A program made the position numbers and the translations under genes. This document shows, in pieces, positions 7,029 through 14,082 of a stretch of DNA of 14,964 nt (positions are counted from its first letter, which is position 1; every line of letters starts with the position of its first letter). Below the pieces are notes generated by a model that saw only the letters and a program-made list of their open reading frames with translations, did not search any database and was not told where the DNA came from. The DNA comes from Bacteroidaceae bacterium (lineage in GTDB: Bacteria; Bacteroidota; Bacteroidia; Bacteroidales; CHK158-818): the NCBI GenBank assembly GCA_017467745.1, contig JAFUKV010000121.1:1-14964 (forward strand). The letters are read 5' to 3'.

Positions 7029-7960
7029 AATTTCGAATTAATAATTTCACATAATCGATTAGCAAATAATTCATCTACACGAAAATCATTAAATAAGTTC
7101 AATATACTTTTACTCTCTTTTTCCGCAATAAGAAAGTTTTCTCCATGGAAAAGGTATGCTACCGAAGGGAAATTAGTTCCAGCAAAAAGGCCGGCTTTAA
7201 ATATAGCATCTAAAATTTCGTCTCGCTTATCAACACAAAGCATAAAACGCCAATCGTTATAACGTGTTCCCCATTGATTTTCTTGTGGTAAATTATCTCT
7301 ATATATCCTATTAATCTTTTCTTTATGTTTTTGAATTAATAATAGACTATCTTCTACCTCTTTTAAATATAAGGATGGATTATTTAAAGGAGAACCATCA
7401 AGCCAACAGTCTATTTTTTTTGTATATATTTGTCTATTATTCAAACAGTAACGAATATAATCCATTTGCTCCTTTAATTCTCCGGAATCAAATTTAACTT
7501 CTCTCTTATTATAATTCAGTTTATCATCAATTATCCCCCAACCTCCATAAGACAATTCTACATACTTAGCATATCCTGTACTATATAGTTCTAAATCGAC
7601 ATTAGGACATACATTTGCTGTCAATCTGGGAATGCACAAACATCTGTCATCAATGATATAAATAGTACTTTTTACAGCTTTTATTTGTGCATAAAATTCT
7701 GAATTATCAAAATTATTACCATAAGCATGAACAAATAAAACACCGCCATAATTACCCTTATTTAATTTCGCCAAGCATTGCTTTTTGTCCATTGCATGGG
7801 TTTCATCAATATCGACAAATTCAAAAGAAATCCCTGCCTTTAAAAAGGTTAGCGGAACAATAGGGCATACATTTGCCGGTAACAAGAATGGATATTCAAC
7901 AGTGTTACTTGTTAAAAAATAATATAAAACCGCAGATGCTCTATTCTCAGATACTCTCAT
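7025..7960 (-). CDS. Shortened DegT/DnrJ/EryC1/StrS-like PLP-fold protein
   Basis: A 311-residue protein; sugar aminotransferases of the DegT family usually have about 370-390 residues. The N-terminal strap and the phosphate-binding SGTxALH motif are missing: the gene begins MRVSENRASAVLYYF, so that ENRAS stands where SGT is expected. The rest of the fold can be followed: FLLPANVCPIVPL, GISFEFVDID, GVLFVHAYG, YIIDDRCLC (Asp105 at the PLP-nitrogen position) and GYAKYVELSYGG with Lys132 aligned to the Schiff-base lysine of the neighbouring PseC. The His/Gln that normally stacks on the cofactor is Leu108. The C-terminal part has the family's AGLFAGTNFPSV segment. It could be an aminotransferase of altered specificity, another PLP enzyme, or a non-catalytic relative. 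It overlaps pseG by 14 bases and the ATP-grasp gene by 4, so the two probably act together. Confidence 0.78.
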   Translation of the reverse strand: MRVSENRASAVLYYFLTSNTVEYPFLLPANVCPIVPLTFLKAGISFEFVDIDETHAMDKKQCLAKLNKGNYGGVLFVHAYGNNFDNSEFYAQIKAVKSTIYIIDDRCLCIPRLTANVCPNVDLELYSTGYAKYVELSYGGWGIIDDKLNYNKREVKFDSGELKEQMDYIRYCLNNRQIYTKKIDCWLDGSPLNNPSLYLKEVEDSLLLIQKHKEKINRIYRDNLPQENQWGTRYNDWRFMLCVDKRDEILDAIFKAGLFAGTNFPSVAYLFHGENFLIAEKESKSILNLFNDFRVDELFANRLCEIINSKL

Positions 7961-8945
7961 TACAAAAAACTCGCAAACAACTTATAATTTTATCCAATCC
8001 TTTTCCAACTTCTTTTACTCGGAAAGATTGTACATACTCTTTTCGAGCCTGAACATCGCTTAACGAAACAATTTTATCCTGAATTTTTTCCAATAACAAC
8101 GGATCATTCCATTGAAAAATTTCATCGAAAAAGCCCAATGCTTTCAATCCCGTTAAATCCTCCGTCTGATTATCAATTACCTGAATCGGTATTGTCGGAA
8201 CATTCAATGCGGCCAACTCAAACAAGGTTTGTCCACCCGCCGAAATAATAATATCTGAGCTTAAAAATAAGGACTTTATTTCTTCTGCATTCAAAGAACG
8301 ATATAAACTCAACTCGCACTCTTGATTTTGTATTTCTTGCGCACCGGGCCCTAAAACCACATTCGCCTTTAAATCAGGAAATACCCGTCGAATCATTTGA
8401 GCTATCGGTATAGTCAAATTACGAATATCAGATCCGCCCATAATAATCGTAATTGAATGTAATTTCCTAAACTCATAATAAGCCGTATTAATAAAAGGAT
8501 TTCTCAAAACAGAGTATTCTAACCCCTGTAATAATTTATTAATACCATTCTTGTTATGTGCATGTTTAGTCGTATTTTCAACATTTGGCGTCCAATCTAT
8601 TATTAATGCTCGTTTATATAATCTCCTTTGAAAATCATCTATAATAGCAAAGTAAGGGCTTAAAGACTGCAAATAATCTACTTCTTTTTGACTGGCAATC
8701 AATGAATCCACAAACAGAATACAGCCTTTCGTATAGTCCAGATCCGCAATATTCCGATGCCATGAGACATATTTATGACGTCTACTTCCCAACAACTTAC
8801 TACATGAAATATCTCCATCAATAAGCATCTCGACTGAATATTTCAAATCTTCAAACTTATCATAAAAAGAAGCACATCTAGCAATATGTCCAAATCCCAA
8901 ATCTTTACTTCCCTCTGTGATTATATAAACTCTTCCGTTAATCAT
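7947..8945 (-). CDS. pseG: PseG, UDP-sugar hydrolase of the pseudaminic acid pathway
   Basis: A 332-residue GT-B-fold nucleotidase that removes UDP from UDP-2,4-diacetamido-trideoxy-altrose to release the free sugar for PseI. The N-terminus contains LGFGHIARC, where His20 corresponds to the catalytic histidine of the Campylobacter enzyme (GTGHxxRC motif). Other family marks are IIDDF with IIDWTPNVE at about 101-123, GLEYSVLRNPF at 141-151, the nucleotide-binding MGGSD at 169-173 and the UDP-binding SAGGQTLFELAALNVPTI at 235-252. The length is close to the usual 280-350. The ATG at 8945 overlaps the stop of the preceding acyltransferase by 8 bases. The glycine-rich IITEGS start differs from the more common IRADGS, a modest divergence. 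With PseB, PseC, PseF and PseI it fixes the pathway as Pse rather than legionaminic or sialic acid. Confidence 0.92.
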   Translation of the reverse strand: MINGRVYIITEGSKDLGFGHIARCASFYDKFEDLKYSVEMLIDGDISCSKLLGSRRHKYVSWHRNIADLDYTKGCILFVDSLIASQKEVDYLQSLSPYFAIIDDFQRRLYKRALIIDWTPNVENTTKHAHNKNGINKLLQGLEYSVLRNPFINTAYYEFRKLHSITIIMGGSDIRNLTIPIAQMIRRVFPDLKANVVLGPGAQEIQNQECELSLYRSLNAEEIKSLFLSSDIIISAGGQTLFELAALNVPTIPIQVIDNQTEDLTGLKALGFFDEIFQWNDPLLLEKIQDKIVSLSDVQARKEYVQSFRVKEVGKGLDKIISCLRVFCNESI

Positions 8946-9606
8946 GGAATAACGTTATATTATTATAATTGAGAACTTTTTCGGGTATTGGCTTTATCAC
9001 AACACCTCTTGTTGCCGGAAAAACAATACTCCTTGACGGAATATCCAAGTCTTTTATATATGTATTTGCCGAAATAATGACATGATCTCCAATATTAGAA
9101 TTGCCTATTACTTTACTTCCTGACAGCATATATACATGTTCCCCTAAAACCGGTAAACATCCATTATTATTTCCCAAAGTACAATTCTGTGAAATCTTAA
9201 AATAATTACCAATTTTACATCCCGGCGCTATTATTGTTCCAATAGAATGTTCAATTTTGAATATCTCAGGCAACTCTACAGAACAGTATATATCATTTCC
9301 ATTCATCATTTTATTTAAACGATAAACCTTTTCCGCTAAATTTTTTTCACCTGCATGTAAAAGAGAATTAGAAAGAAAATATAAATATACCGCATGCTGG
9401 TCAGAATGTAAAGGGCTGAAATAGACTTTATCCTCAAAAGAGTAATAACGGCAAGTAATTTTTGAGAAACACCGTTCACAACGAATTAAAACAGAATCAA
9501 GCACTGATCTAATTGCTTCTGTTTCTTCTGGCTTTATAAAGAAAATATTTTCTAACTGATGAATTGTCAATTTAAACAATTCATCTTTCGACATTGAGAT
9601 TTCCAT
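8938..9606 (-). CDS. LbH acyltransferase with serine-acetyltransferase-like N-domain (intact paralogue)
   Basis: A 222-residue two-part protein. Residues 1 to about 100 form a helical domain like the N-terminal part of serine acetyltransferase (CysE type), with QLENIFF and YFSPLHSDQHAVYLYFLSN. Residues 115-215 are hexapeptide coils (GTIIAPGCKIG, FKISQNCTLGNN, VIGNSNIGDHVIISANTYIKD). It is a clear paralogue of the broken gene at 10288-10927: the same YF.P.HS.Q...YL.YLSN block, the same LNKM..N block and the same QNCT.GNN coil. I choose the ATG at 9606, which gives the same N-terminal length as the paralogue; an ATG at 9594 and a TTG at 9615 are alternatives. It overlaps pseF by 26 bases. Being nested in the Pse genes without a GNAT-type PseH, it may supply an N-acetyl group on the 4-amino sugar; that role is inference. 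Confidence 0.85.
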   Translation of the reverse strand: MEISMSKDELFKLTIHQLENIFFIKPEETEAIRSVLDSVLIRCERCFSKITCRYYSFEDKVYFSPLHSDQHAVYLYFLSNSLLHAGEKNLAEKVYRLNKMMNGNDIYCSVELPEIFKIEHSIGTIIAPGCKIGNYFKISQNCTLGNNNGCLPVLGEHVYMLSGSKVIGNSNIGDHVIISANTYIKDLDIPSRSIVFPATRGVVIKPIPEKVLNYNNITLFHD

Positions 9607-10291
9607 TTTTTCCAAGAATTTGATATTTTAATTCTGCTAATTTCCAATCTTCTTCTGTATCAATATCCTGAGCTTCGACCTCAGAAAGCTCTATCATTCC
9701 AGTATTATCACATAGAATTTCTTTTGTCTCATAAAACTTATCGACTTTCATCCAATAAAACAGTCCCGCATCGTGATACATCGGCTGCAAATCTTGTGAA
9801 CGTGTATGAATATGCTCCGGTTCTCTCATTAACAAACGAGAATTTTCTAAAAAAAGAGCTCGCTGTATCGGATAAGAAAAAGATAATACTGGCATTAACG
9901 CATCATAAGCATTATTCTCAAAAGTATTATAACTATTTACCAATGATTGAGATTTTAGAAATGGAGCTGTTGAAAAAACACAACAAAACGCATCAAAACT
10001 TATACCCCGTTCCTGATAACAATTTAATACTTCTTCTATAACATTCTCCATTGTGGCATAATCGTTCGCAGTTTCCGCACTACGAAAAAACGGAACGGAT
10101 GCTCCATATTGCCGGGCGACAGTCGCAATTTCTTCATCGTCGGTAGAGACCATAACTTCGTCGAAAAGGCCTGATTGTAATGCCGCTTCAATAGAATACG
10201 CTATTATGGGTTTTCCCATAAACGGCTTGATATTTTTTCGAGGAATACGTTTACTACCACCCCGTGCCGGAATAATGGCTATATTTTTCAT
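9581..10291 (-). CDS. pseF: CMP-pseudaminic acid cytidylyltransferase PseF
   Basis: A 236-residue member of the CMP-nonulosonate synthetase family, which joins Pse to CMP using CTP in the cytosol. The nucleotide-binding loop IPARGGSKRIPRKNIKPFMG covers residues 7-26, followed by KPIIAYSI, DEVMVSTDDEEIA, and the PseF-type stretch PFFRSAETANDYATM at 67-81. CCVFSTAPFL and the C-terminal AQDIDTEEDWKLAELKY complete the pattern. FRSxxxANDYA and FSTAPFL fit PseF better than NeuA or LegF. The ATG at 10291 overlaps the stop of the preceding acyltransferase frame as ATGA, so its translation may depend on ribosomes arriving from that phase-variable gene. The 3' end overlaps the second acyltransferase gene by 26 bases. 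Confidence 0.94.
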   Translation of the reverse strand: MKNIAIIPARGGSKRIPRKNIKPFMGKPIIAYSIEAALQSGLFDEVMVSTDDEEIATVARQYGASVPFFRSAETANDYATMENVIEEVLNCYQERGISFDAFCCVFSTAPFLKSQSLVNSYNTFENNAYDALMPVLSFSYPIQRALFLENSRLLMREPEHIHTRSQDLQPMYHDAGLFYWMKVDKFYETKEILCDNTGMIELSEVEAQDIDTEEDWKLAELKYQILGKNGNLNVER

Positions 10292-10689
10292 TTCTGTTCT
10301 TTTATAATAAGATTCGGACTTTGTCCAAAAACAATCGAATTATCCGGAATATTCTGATCTTTTACACACGCATTTGCTCCGATTATAACATTATTGCCAA
10401 TAATACAATTCCCGATAATAGAAGCGTTGGTACACATCCATACGTGCTGTCCTATCTGCGGATAGATGCCCCGATTATTTCCTACGGTACAATTTTGACT
10501 AAATAAAAAATAATCGGAATATTTTGCCCGTCCCATCACAGTACCGACAGGATGATCTAACCTAAAAATATCAGGGAGTTTTACTTCGTAAAATAAATCG
10601 CAAGCGTTAAGCATTTTATTCAAGAAATATAATCTATCTGATAATGAGCTTTTTACCCCCCCCCCGTTGGCAAGTGCGCCATACCTCAT
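10288..10689 (-). CDS. C-terminal LbH fragment of the phase-variable acyltransferase
   Basis: This 133-residue frame opens at an ATG at 10689 that lies out of frame inside the N-terminal half, reads across the G tract as GGGV, and then carries the true family sequence from LSDRLYFLNKMLN through the hexapeptide coils to the stop at 10288-10290. The two frames overlap by 56 bases. If ribosomes start here in the OFF state, an LbH domain without its N-domain would be made, and coupling to pseF would be kept. No convincing Shine-Dalgarno site precedes the ATG, so this start is doubtful. Confidence 0.6.
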   Translation of the reverse strand: MRYGALANGGGVKSSLSDRLYFLNKMLNACDLFYEVKLPDIFRLDHPVGTVMGRAKYSDYFLFSQNCTVGNNRGIYPQIGQHVWMCTNASIIGNCIIGNNVIIGANACVKDQNIPDNSIVFGQSPNLIIKEQK

Positions 10690-10927
10690 TCGAGAGGTAA
10701 TACAAGAAAATGCAATATTGTCCCGAATGAAACGGATTGAAATAAGTCTCTCCCTCGTTTGAGTAATATTTATTGGGAGAATGAGAGAAGTTATATTCCA
10801 ATCGTTTTAACGTGTTATCAAAAGCGGCTTCCAATAATACCTTATCTTCTTGACCGAATGTAAATATGTTTGTCAATTGTTTTTCGACCAATTGCAATAT
10901 TTCAACAGGAGAAACGGCGAATTTCAT
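10634..10927 (-). CDS. N-terminal fragment of the phase-variable acyltransferase (current frame)
   Basis: This 97-residue product is what is made from the ATG at 10927 with ten G in the tract. Residues 1-81 match the N-terminal helical domain of the paralogue, ending at LYYLSN. After the glycine run the frame leaves the family (GGGKKLIIR) and stops. It lacks all hexapeptide coils, so it cannot be an active acyltransferase by itself. Confidence 0.7.
   Translation of the reverse strand: MKFAVSPVEILQLVEKQLTNIFTFGQEDKVLLEAAFDNTLKRLEYNFSHSPNKYYSNEGETYFNPFHSGQYCIFLYYLSNEVWRTCQRGGGKKLIIR
10656..10665 (-). repeat. Homopolymeric G10 tract (contingency-locus type)
   Basis: Ten C on the plus strand, ten G on the coding strand. 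It is the only G or C run of this length in the window; other runs I saw are about five. It lies within an acyltransferase gene exactly where the frame changes. Poly-G runs of 8-12 are known slipped-strand switches in surface-glycan genes of other bacteria such as Campylobacter. Confidence 0.9.
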
Positions 10928-10939
10928 CTAAACAAATTT

Positions 10940-12103
10940 TTATTTCCGAGTTACAAACTCTATTACTTTATCTATTACATATTGCTGCTCTTCGTCTGTT
11001 AGAGTGGGATACATAGGCAGGCTTAAACAGTGCCGATAATATTCTTCAACCACCGGCAAATCGCCTCTCTTATTACCAAACTGACGGTAATAGGGCATCA
11101 AGTGCAAGGGTACGTAATGAACTTGCGCATAGATTTTATTTTCGCGTAAATAGTTATACAACCCTAACCTATCCGCTACTTGTATTATATAAAGATGATA
11201 TGCGTGATAAACGTTATCGGCGACATAAGGAGTACAAATACCGGAAACCTCTGCAAAAGCCTTGTTATATGCGTCGGCTATTTGCTGACGGCGATTGAGA
11301 CCGGCTTGCGCTCTTTTCAGTTGAGAAATACCGAGCGCCGCTTGAAAGTCTGTTATCCGGTAATTGAAACCCAAATCTTGCATTTCGTAATACCAACCGC
11401 CGTGATTTTCTTCTAACCGTGCAGGGTCTTTGGTTATTCCATGCGTACGATAGAGGCATAAGGCATCGTAAATATCTTTACGATTGGTTGTCACCATACC
11501 ACCCTCGCCCGTAGCGATGTGTTTTACGGGATGAAACGAGAATACGCCGACATCGGCCAAACCGTTTCCGCAATATTGTTTCGTGCCTTTGCTATCGATA
11601 AAATATCCGCCGGGAGCATGGCAGGCATCCTCTAATATCCACAAATCGTATTCATCGGCTACTTTCCTAAATGCTTCGATATCGACAGGGTATCCTGCAA
11701 AATCAACGGGAACGATTCCTTTATAAGTTCCCTTCGGGGCAGAAGCCAACATGTTTTTCAACTTTTCGATATCCATTAAATAGGTATCTTTATCTATATC
11801 GCAAAATACGACTTCGCCTCCGCAATAACGAATGCAGTTAGCGCTGGCGGCAAAAGTCATGGGCGTAACAATGACCTTATCGCCGGGTTTAACGCCAAAC
11901 GCCATAGCCGCCAGATGCAGGCCGGAAGTGGCGTTGTTTACCGCAACGGCATACCGAGCTTCTACATACGAAGCGAACGCGTCTTCAAATTCTTTTATTT
12001 TAGGACCTTGCGTCAGGTAGTCCGATTTAAGCGTAGATATTACCTCGTCAATATCCTCGTCCGTAATGTGCTGACGACCGTAAGGTATCGGTTTATCTAT
12101 CAT
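10940..12103 (-). CDS. pseC: PseC, UDP-4-amino-sugar aminotransferase
   Basis: A 387-residue DegT-family PLP aminotransferase that transfers an amino group from glutamate to C4 of the UDP-4-keto sugar made by PseB. All cofactor features are present: TSGLHLAA near residues 59-66 (phosphate-binding loop), EDACHAPGG with Asp159 and His162, and FHPVKHIATGEGGM with the Schiff-base Lys194. The start KPIPYGRQHITDEDIDEV is typical of PseC, as are LGFNYRITDFQAALG and the C-terminal YAQVHYVPLHLMPYY. The ATG at 12103 overlaps the pseB stop as ATGA, and 12 bases separate its end from the phase-variable acyltransferase. Together PseB and PseC make UDP-4-amino-4,6-dideoxy-L-AltNAc, the substrate of the acylation step that is not obviously covered here by a PseH. 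Confidence 0.96.
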   Translation of the reverse strand: MIDKPIPYGRQHITDEDIDEVISTLKSDYLTQGPKIKEFEDAFASYVEARYAVAVNNATSGLHLAAMAFGVKPGDKVIVTPMTFAASANCIRYCGGEVVFCDIDKDTYLMDIEKLKNMLASAPKGTYKGIVPVDFAGYPVDIEAFRKVADEYDLWILEDACHAPGGYFIDSKGTKQYCGNGLADVGVFSFHPVKHIATGEGGMVTTNRKDIYDALCLYRTHGITKDPARLEENHGGWYYEMQDLGFNYRITDFQAALGISQLKRAQAGLNRRQQIADAYNKAFAEVSGICTPYVADNVYHAYHLYIIQVADRLGLYNYLRENKIYAQVHYVPLHLMPYYRQFGNKRGDLPVVEEYYRHCLSLPMYPTLTDEEQQYVIDKVIEFVTRK

Positions 12104-13116
12104 TTTACCACAAAATTAGAATCGCAATATTTTACTATCTTTTCGCGCATTGTCTCTACGGTTTCCCATTCGGAATTTTTGTCCGAACTGTAATGGAATC
12201 CTTCGGGAACAGGTGTAGCGTGATGATGTTCTAAATAATCGGCACGTGTATGTCTGAACGATACGGACGGCAGAATAGCGTAGTATTTGCCCAAATCTAT
12301 CGTATTCATCGAGTCGGTTACGGTAATCATTTCTTCGTGCAGTTTTTCGCCCGGACGAATGCCGACAATCTCTATCTTCGCATTCGGAGCAATTGCTTCC
12401 GCTACCGTTACAATTTTATATGAAGGTATTTTCGGTACAAAAATTTCTCCTCCTAAATGATGCTCAATAGCAAACAACACTAAATCGACCCCTGCTTGAA
12501 GAGAAATATTAAAACGTGTCATTTCTTCGTGAGTGATAGGTATTACGCCTGTTTCACGTTTACCTATAAAGAAAGGGATAACAGAACCGCGAGACCCCAT
12601 TACGTTACCGTAACGGACAACCGAGAAACGTATATCGCGTTTACCGCTCAAATTATTGGCGGCGACAAACAATTTGTCTGAACACAATTTCGTTGCTCCA
12701 TACAAGTTTATAGGCGCGCAAGCCTTATCGGTAGACAACGCTACCACATGTTTTACATTTGTCTGCAAAGCGGCGTTTATTACGTTTTGCGCTCCGTGCA
12801 CGTTTGTCTTGATGCACTCTTCGGGGTTATATTCGGCAGTATCAACTTGTTTGATAGCTGCGGCGTGTATAATTACGTCAATATCTTCACATGCACGTTT
12901 CAGGCGTTCTGCATCCCGAACATCGCCTATGAAAAAGCGTAATTGGGGATATTTGTCACGCGGATATTTTTGTTTCAGTTCAAATTGTTTCAGTTCATCT
13001 CTCGAATAGATTACGATTCTTTTTACTTCCGGATATCTGCTCAATATGGTTTCAACAAATTTTTTTCCAAATGATCCCGTTCCTCCGGTAATTAAAACTG
13101 ATTTGCTGTTTAACAT
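12100..13116 (-). CDS. pseB: PseB, UDP-GlcNAc 4,6-dehydratase (5-inverting)
   Basis: A 338-residue SDR enzyme that carries out the first step of the Pse pathway, converting UDP-GlcNAc to the 4-keto-6-deoxy-L-arabino sugar by dehydration and C5 epimerisation. The Rossmann start is SVLITGGTGSFGKKF (TGGTGSFG at 10-17), followed by VIYSRDELKQFEL, HAAAIKQVDTAEYNP at 84-98, the active-site STDKACAPINLYGATKL at 128-144 with Asp130, Lys131, Tyr139 and Lys143, and VRYGNVMGSRGSVIPFF. The short soluble form without membrane helices separates it from PglF/WbpM. It begins 19 bases after the UDP-glucuronate decarboxylase gene, with an AAAGAAAG stretch directly before the ATG. It has clearly higher GC than the genes at the left of the window. 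Confidence 0.96.
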   Translation of the reverse strand: MLNSKSVLITGGTGSFGKKFVETILSRYPEVKRIVIYSRDELKQFELKQKYPRDKYPQLRFFIGDVRDAERLKRACEDIDVIIHAAAIKQVDTAEYNPEECIKTNVHGAQNVINAALQTNVKHVVALSTDKACAPINLYGATKLCSDKLFVAANNLSGKRDIRFSVVRYGNVMGSRGSVIPFFIGKRETGVIPITHEEMTRFNISLQAGVDLVLFAIEHHLGGEIFVPKIPSYKIVTVAEAIAPNAKIEIVGIRPGEKLHEEMITVTDSMNTIDLGKYYAILPSVSFRHTRADYLEHHHATPVPEGFHYSSDKNSEWETVETMREKIVKYCDSNFVVK

Positions 13117-13135
13117 CTTTCTTTATATTTAGTTT

Positions 13136-14077
13136 TTATTTCTTTATTATGCAGCGGAAGTATTCGATGGTTTTTTCCAATCCTTCTTCCAATTTTACTA
13201 CGGGACGCCAACCGCCAAGATATTCGGTGGCCAACGCAATGTCCGGACGACGTTGTTTGGGGTCGTCGGCAGGTAATGGCAGAAAACGCAATTTCGAGCG
13301 GGAACCGGTCATGCGAATAACCTTTTCGGCCAATTCCAACATCGTAAATTCTCCGGGATTGCCGATATTAACAGGCCCCGTAAAATTGTCCGATGTATTC
13401 ATCATGCGTACCATCGCCTCGATTAAATCGTCTACATACTGAAAACTGCGCGACTGACTGCCGTCGCCGTAAATCGTTATATCTTTTCCCTGCAATGCCT
13501 GAACTATGAAATTCGACACGACACGACCATCGTCCGGATTCATACGGGGGCCGTAGGTGTTGAATATTCTGATGATTTTAATGTGTACGTTGTTTTGCCG
13601 ATAATAATCCATAAACAGTGTCTCTGCGCAACGTTTGCCCTCATCGTAACAAGAACGGACGCCTATCGGATTTACATTTCCCCAATAACTTTCTACGTGC
13701 GGATGCACCGCCGGATCGCCGTACACTTCGCTGGTAGAGGCTTGCAATATTTTCGCCCGCGTGCGTTTTGCCAACCCCAGCATATTGATAGCGCCCATAA
13801 CGGATGTTTTTGTCGTTTTAATGGGGTTGTACTGGTAATGTACAGGCGATGCTGGACAAGCCAAATTATAGATTTCGTCCACTTCGGCGTAATACGGTTC
13901 GATAATATCGTGACGAACTAATTCGAAATTATGATTATCAAGCAAATGACGAACATTATCTTTATTGCCGGTAAAATAATTATCCAGACAAATCACATCG
14001 TTCCCATCTTTAAGCAAACGTTCGCAAAGATGTGAACCTATAAATCCGGCTCCTCCTGTAATTAAAATCCGTTTCAT
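13136..14077 (-). CDS. uxs: UDP-glucuronate decarboxylase (UDP-xylose synthase)
   Basis: A 313-residue SDR enzyme that oxidises and decarboxylates UDP-glucuronic acid to UDP-xylose. The family marks are very clear: [15 protein letters not shown] at the N-terminus, [24 protein letters not shown] at 71-82, the active site STSEVYGDP at 114-122 with Glu117, [19 protein letters not shown] at 131-149 with Tyr144 and Lys148, and [10 protein letters not shown]. The NLACPASP motif and RSCYDEGKR distinguish it from UDP-glucose 4-epimerases and dTDP-glucose dehydratases. The length is typical for bacterial UXS. It follows the UDP-glucose dehydrogenase gene after 5 bases, so the pair forms a UDP-Glc to UDP-GlcA to UDP-Xyl route. 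The Arg of RSCYDEGKR is the residue associated with decarboxylation in this family. Confidence 0.95.
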   Translation of the reverse strand: MKRILITGGAGFIGSHLCERLLKDGNDVICLDNYFTGNKDNVRHLLDNHNFELVRHDIIEPYYAEVDEIYNLACPASPVHYQYNPIKTTKTSVMGAINMLGLAKRTRAKILQASTSEVYGDPAVHPHVESYWGNVNPIGVRSCYDEGKRCAETLFMDYYRQNNVHIKIIRIFNTYGPRMNPDDGRVVSNFIVQALQGKDITIYGDGSQSRSFQYVDDLIEAMVRMMNTSDNFTGPVNIGNPGEFTMLELAEKVIRMTGSRSKLRFLPLPADDPKQRRPDIALATEYLGGWRPVVKLEEGLEKTIEYFRCIIKK

Positions 14078-14082
14078 TTCCG

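Larger units (their letters stand above)
10288..10927 (-). pseudogene. Phase-variable LbH acyltransferase, out of frame (OFF) as read
   Basis: This gene is split by a one-base excess at a run of ten G (coding strand, 10656-10665). The first frame encodes 97 residues and stops at 10634-10636. The remaining frame, shifted by one base, carries the rest. Removing one G (or adding two) joins them into a continuous protein of 212 residues, close to the 222 of its paralogue at 8938-9606. The joined protein would have a CysE-like helical N-domain (QLTNIFTF, YFNPFHSGQYCIFLYYLSN) and hexapeptide coils (VMGRAKYSDYFLFSQNCTVGN, IIGNCIIGNNVIIGANACVKD). The tract falls in a loop and adds about five residues relative to the paralogue. 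Both halves are otherwise well conserved with no other lesion. This fits a reversible slipped-strand switch better than decay, though a sequencing error in the homopolymer cannot be excluded. It follows pseC by 12 bases. Confidence 0.85.

Noticed and set aside
6885..7262. A 125-codon open frame on the plus strand
   Set aside because: It lies antisense across the junction of the ATP-grasp and DegT-like genes, has low-complexity composition and resembles no family. It is a shadow of well-supported minus-strand genes.
10656..10665. Treating the frameshifted acyltransferase as a simple decayed pseudogene
   Set aside because: There is only one lesion, it is at a long G run, both halves keep family motifs, and the downstream overlap with pseF is intact. 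A sequencing error remains possible, but decay is the weaker explanation.
4882..12103. Legionaminic or sialic acid pathway instead of pseudaminic acid
   Set aside because: The synthase, cytidylyltransferase, PseG-type hydrolase, PseB and PseC all carry Pse-type signatures; no NeuC-type epimerase or LegB-type dehydratase is present.
12656..13009. A 117-codon open frame on the plus strand
   Set aside because: Cys/Ser-rich shadow antisense to pseB, whose motifs are unambiguous.
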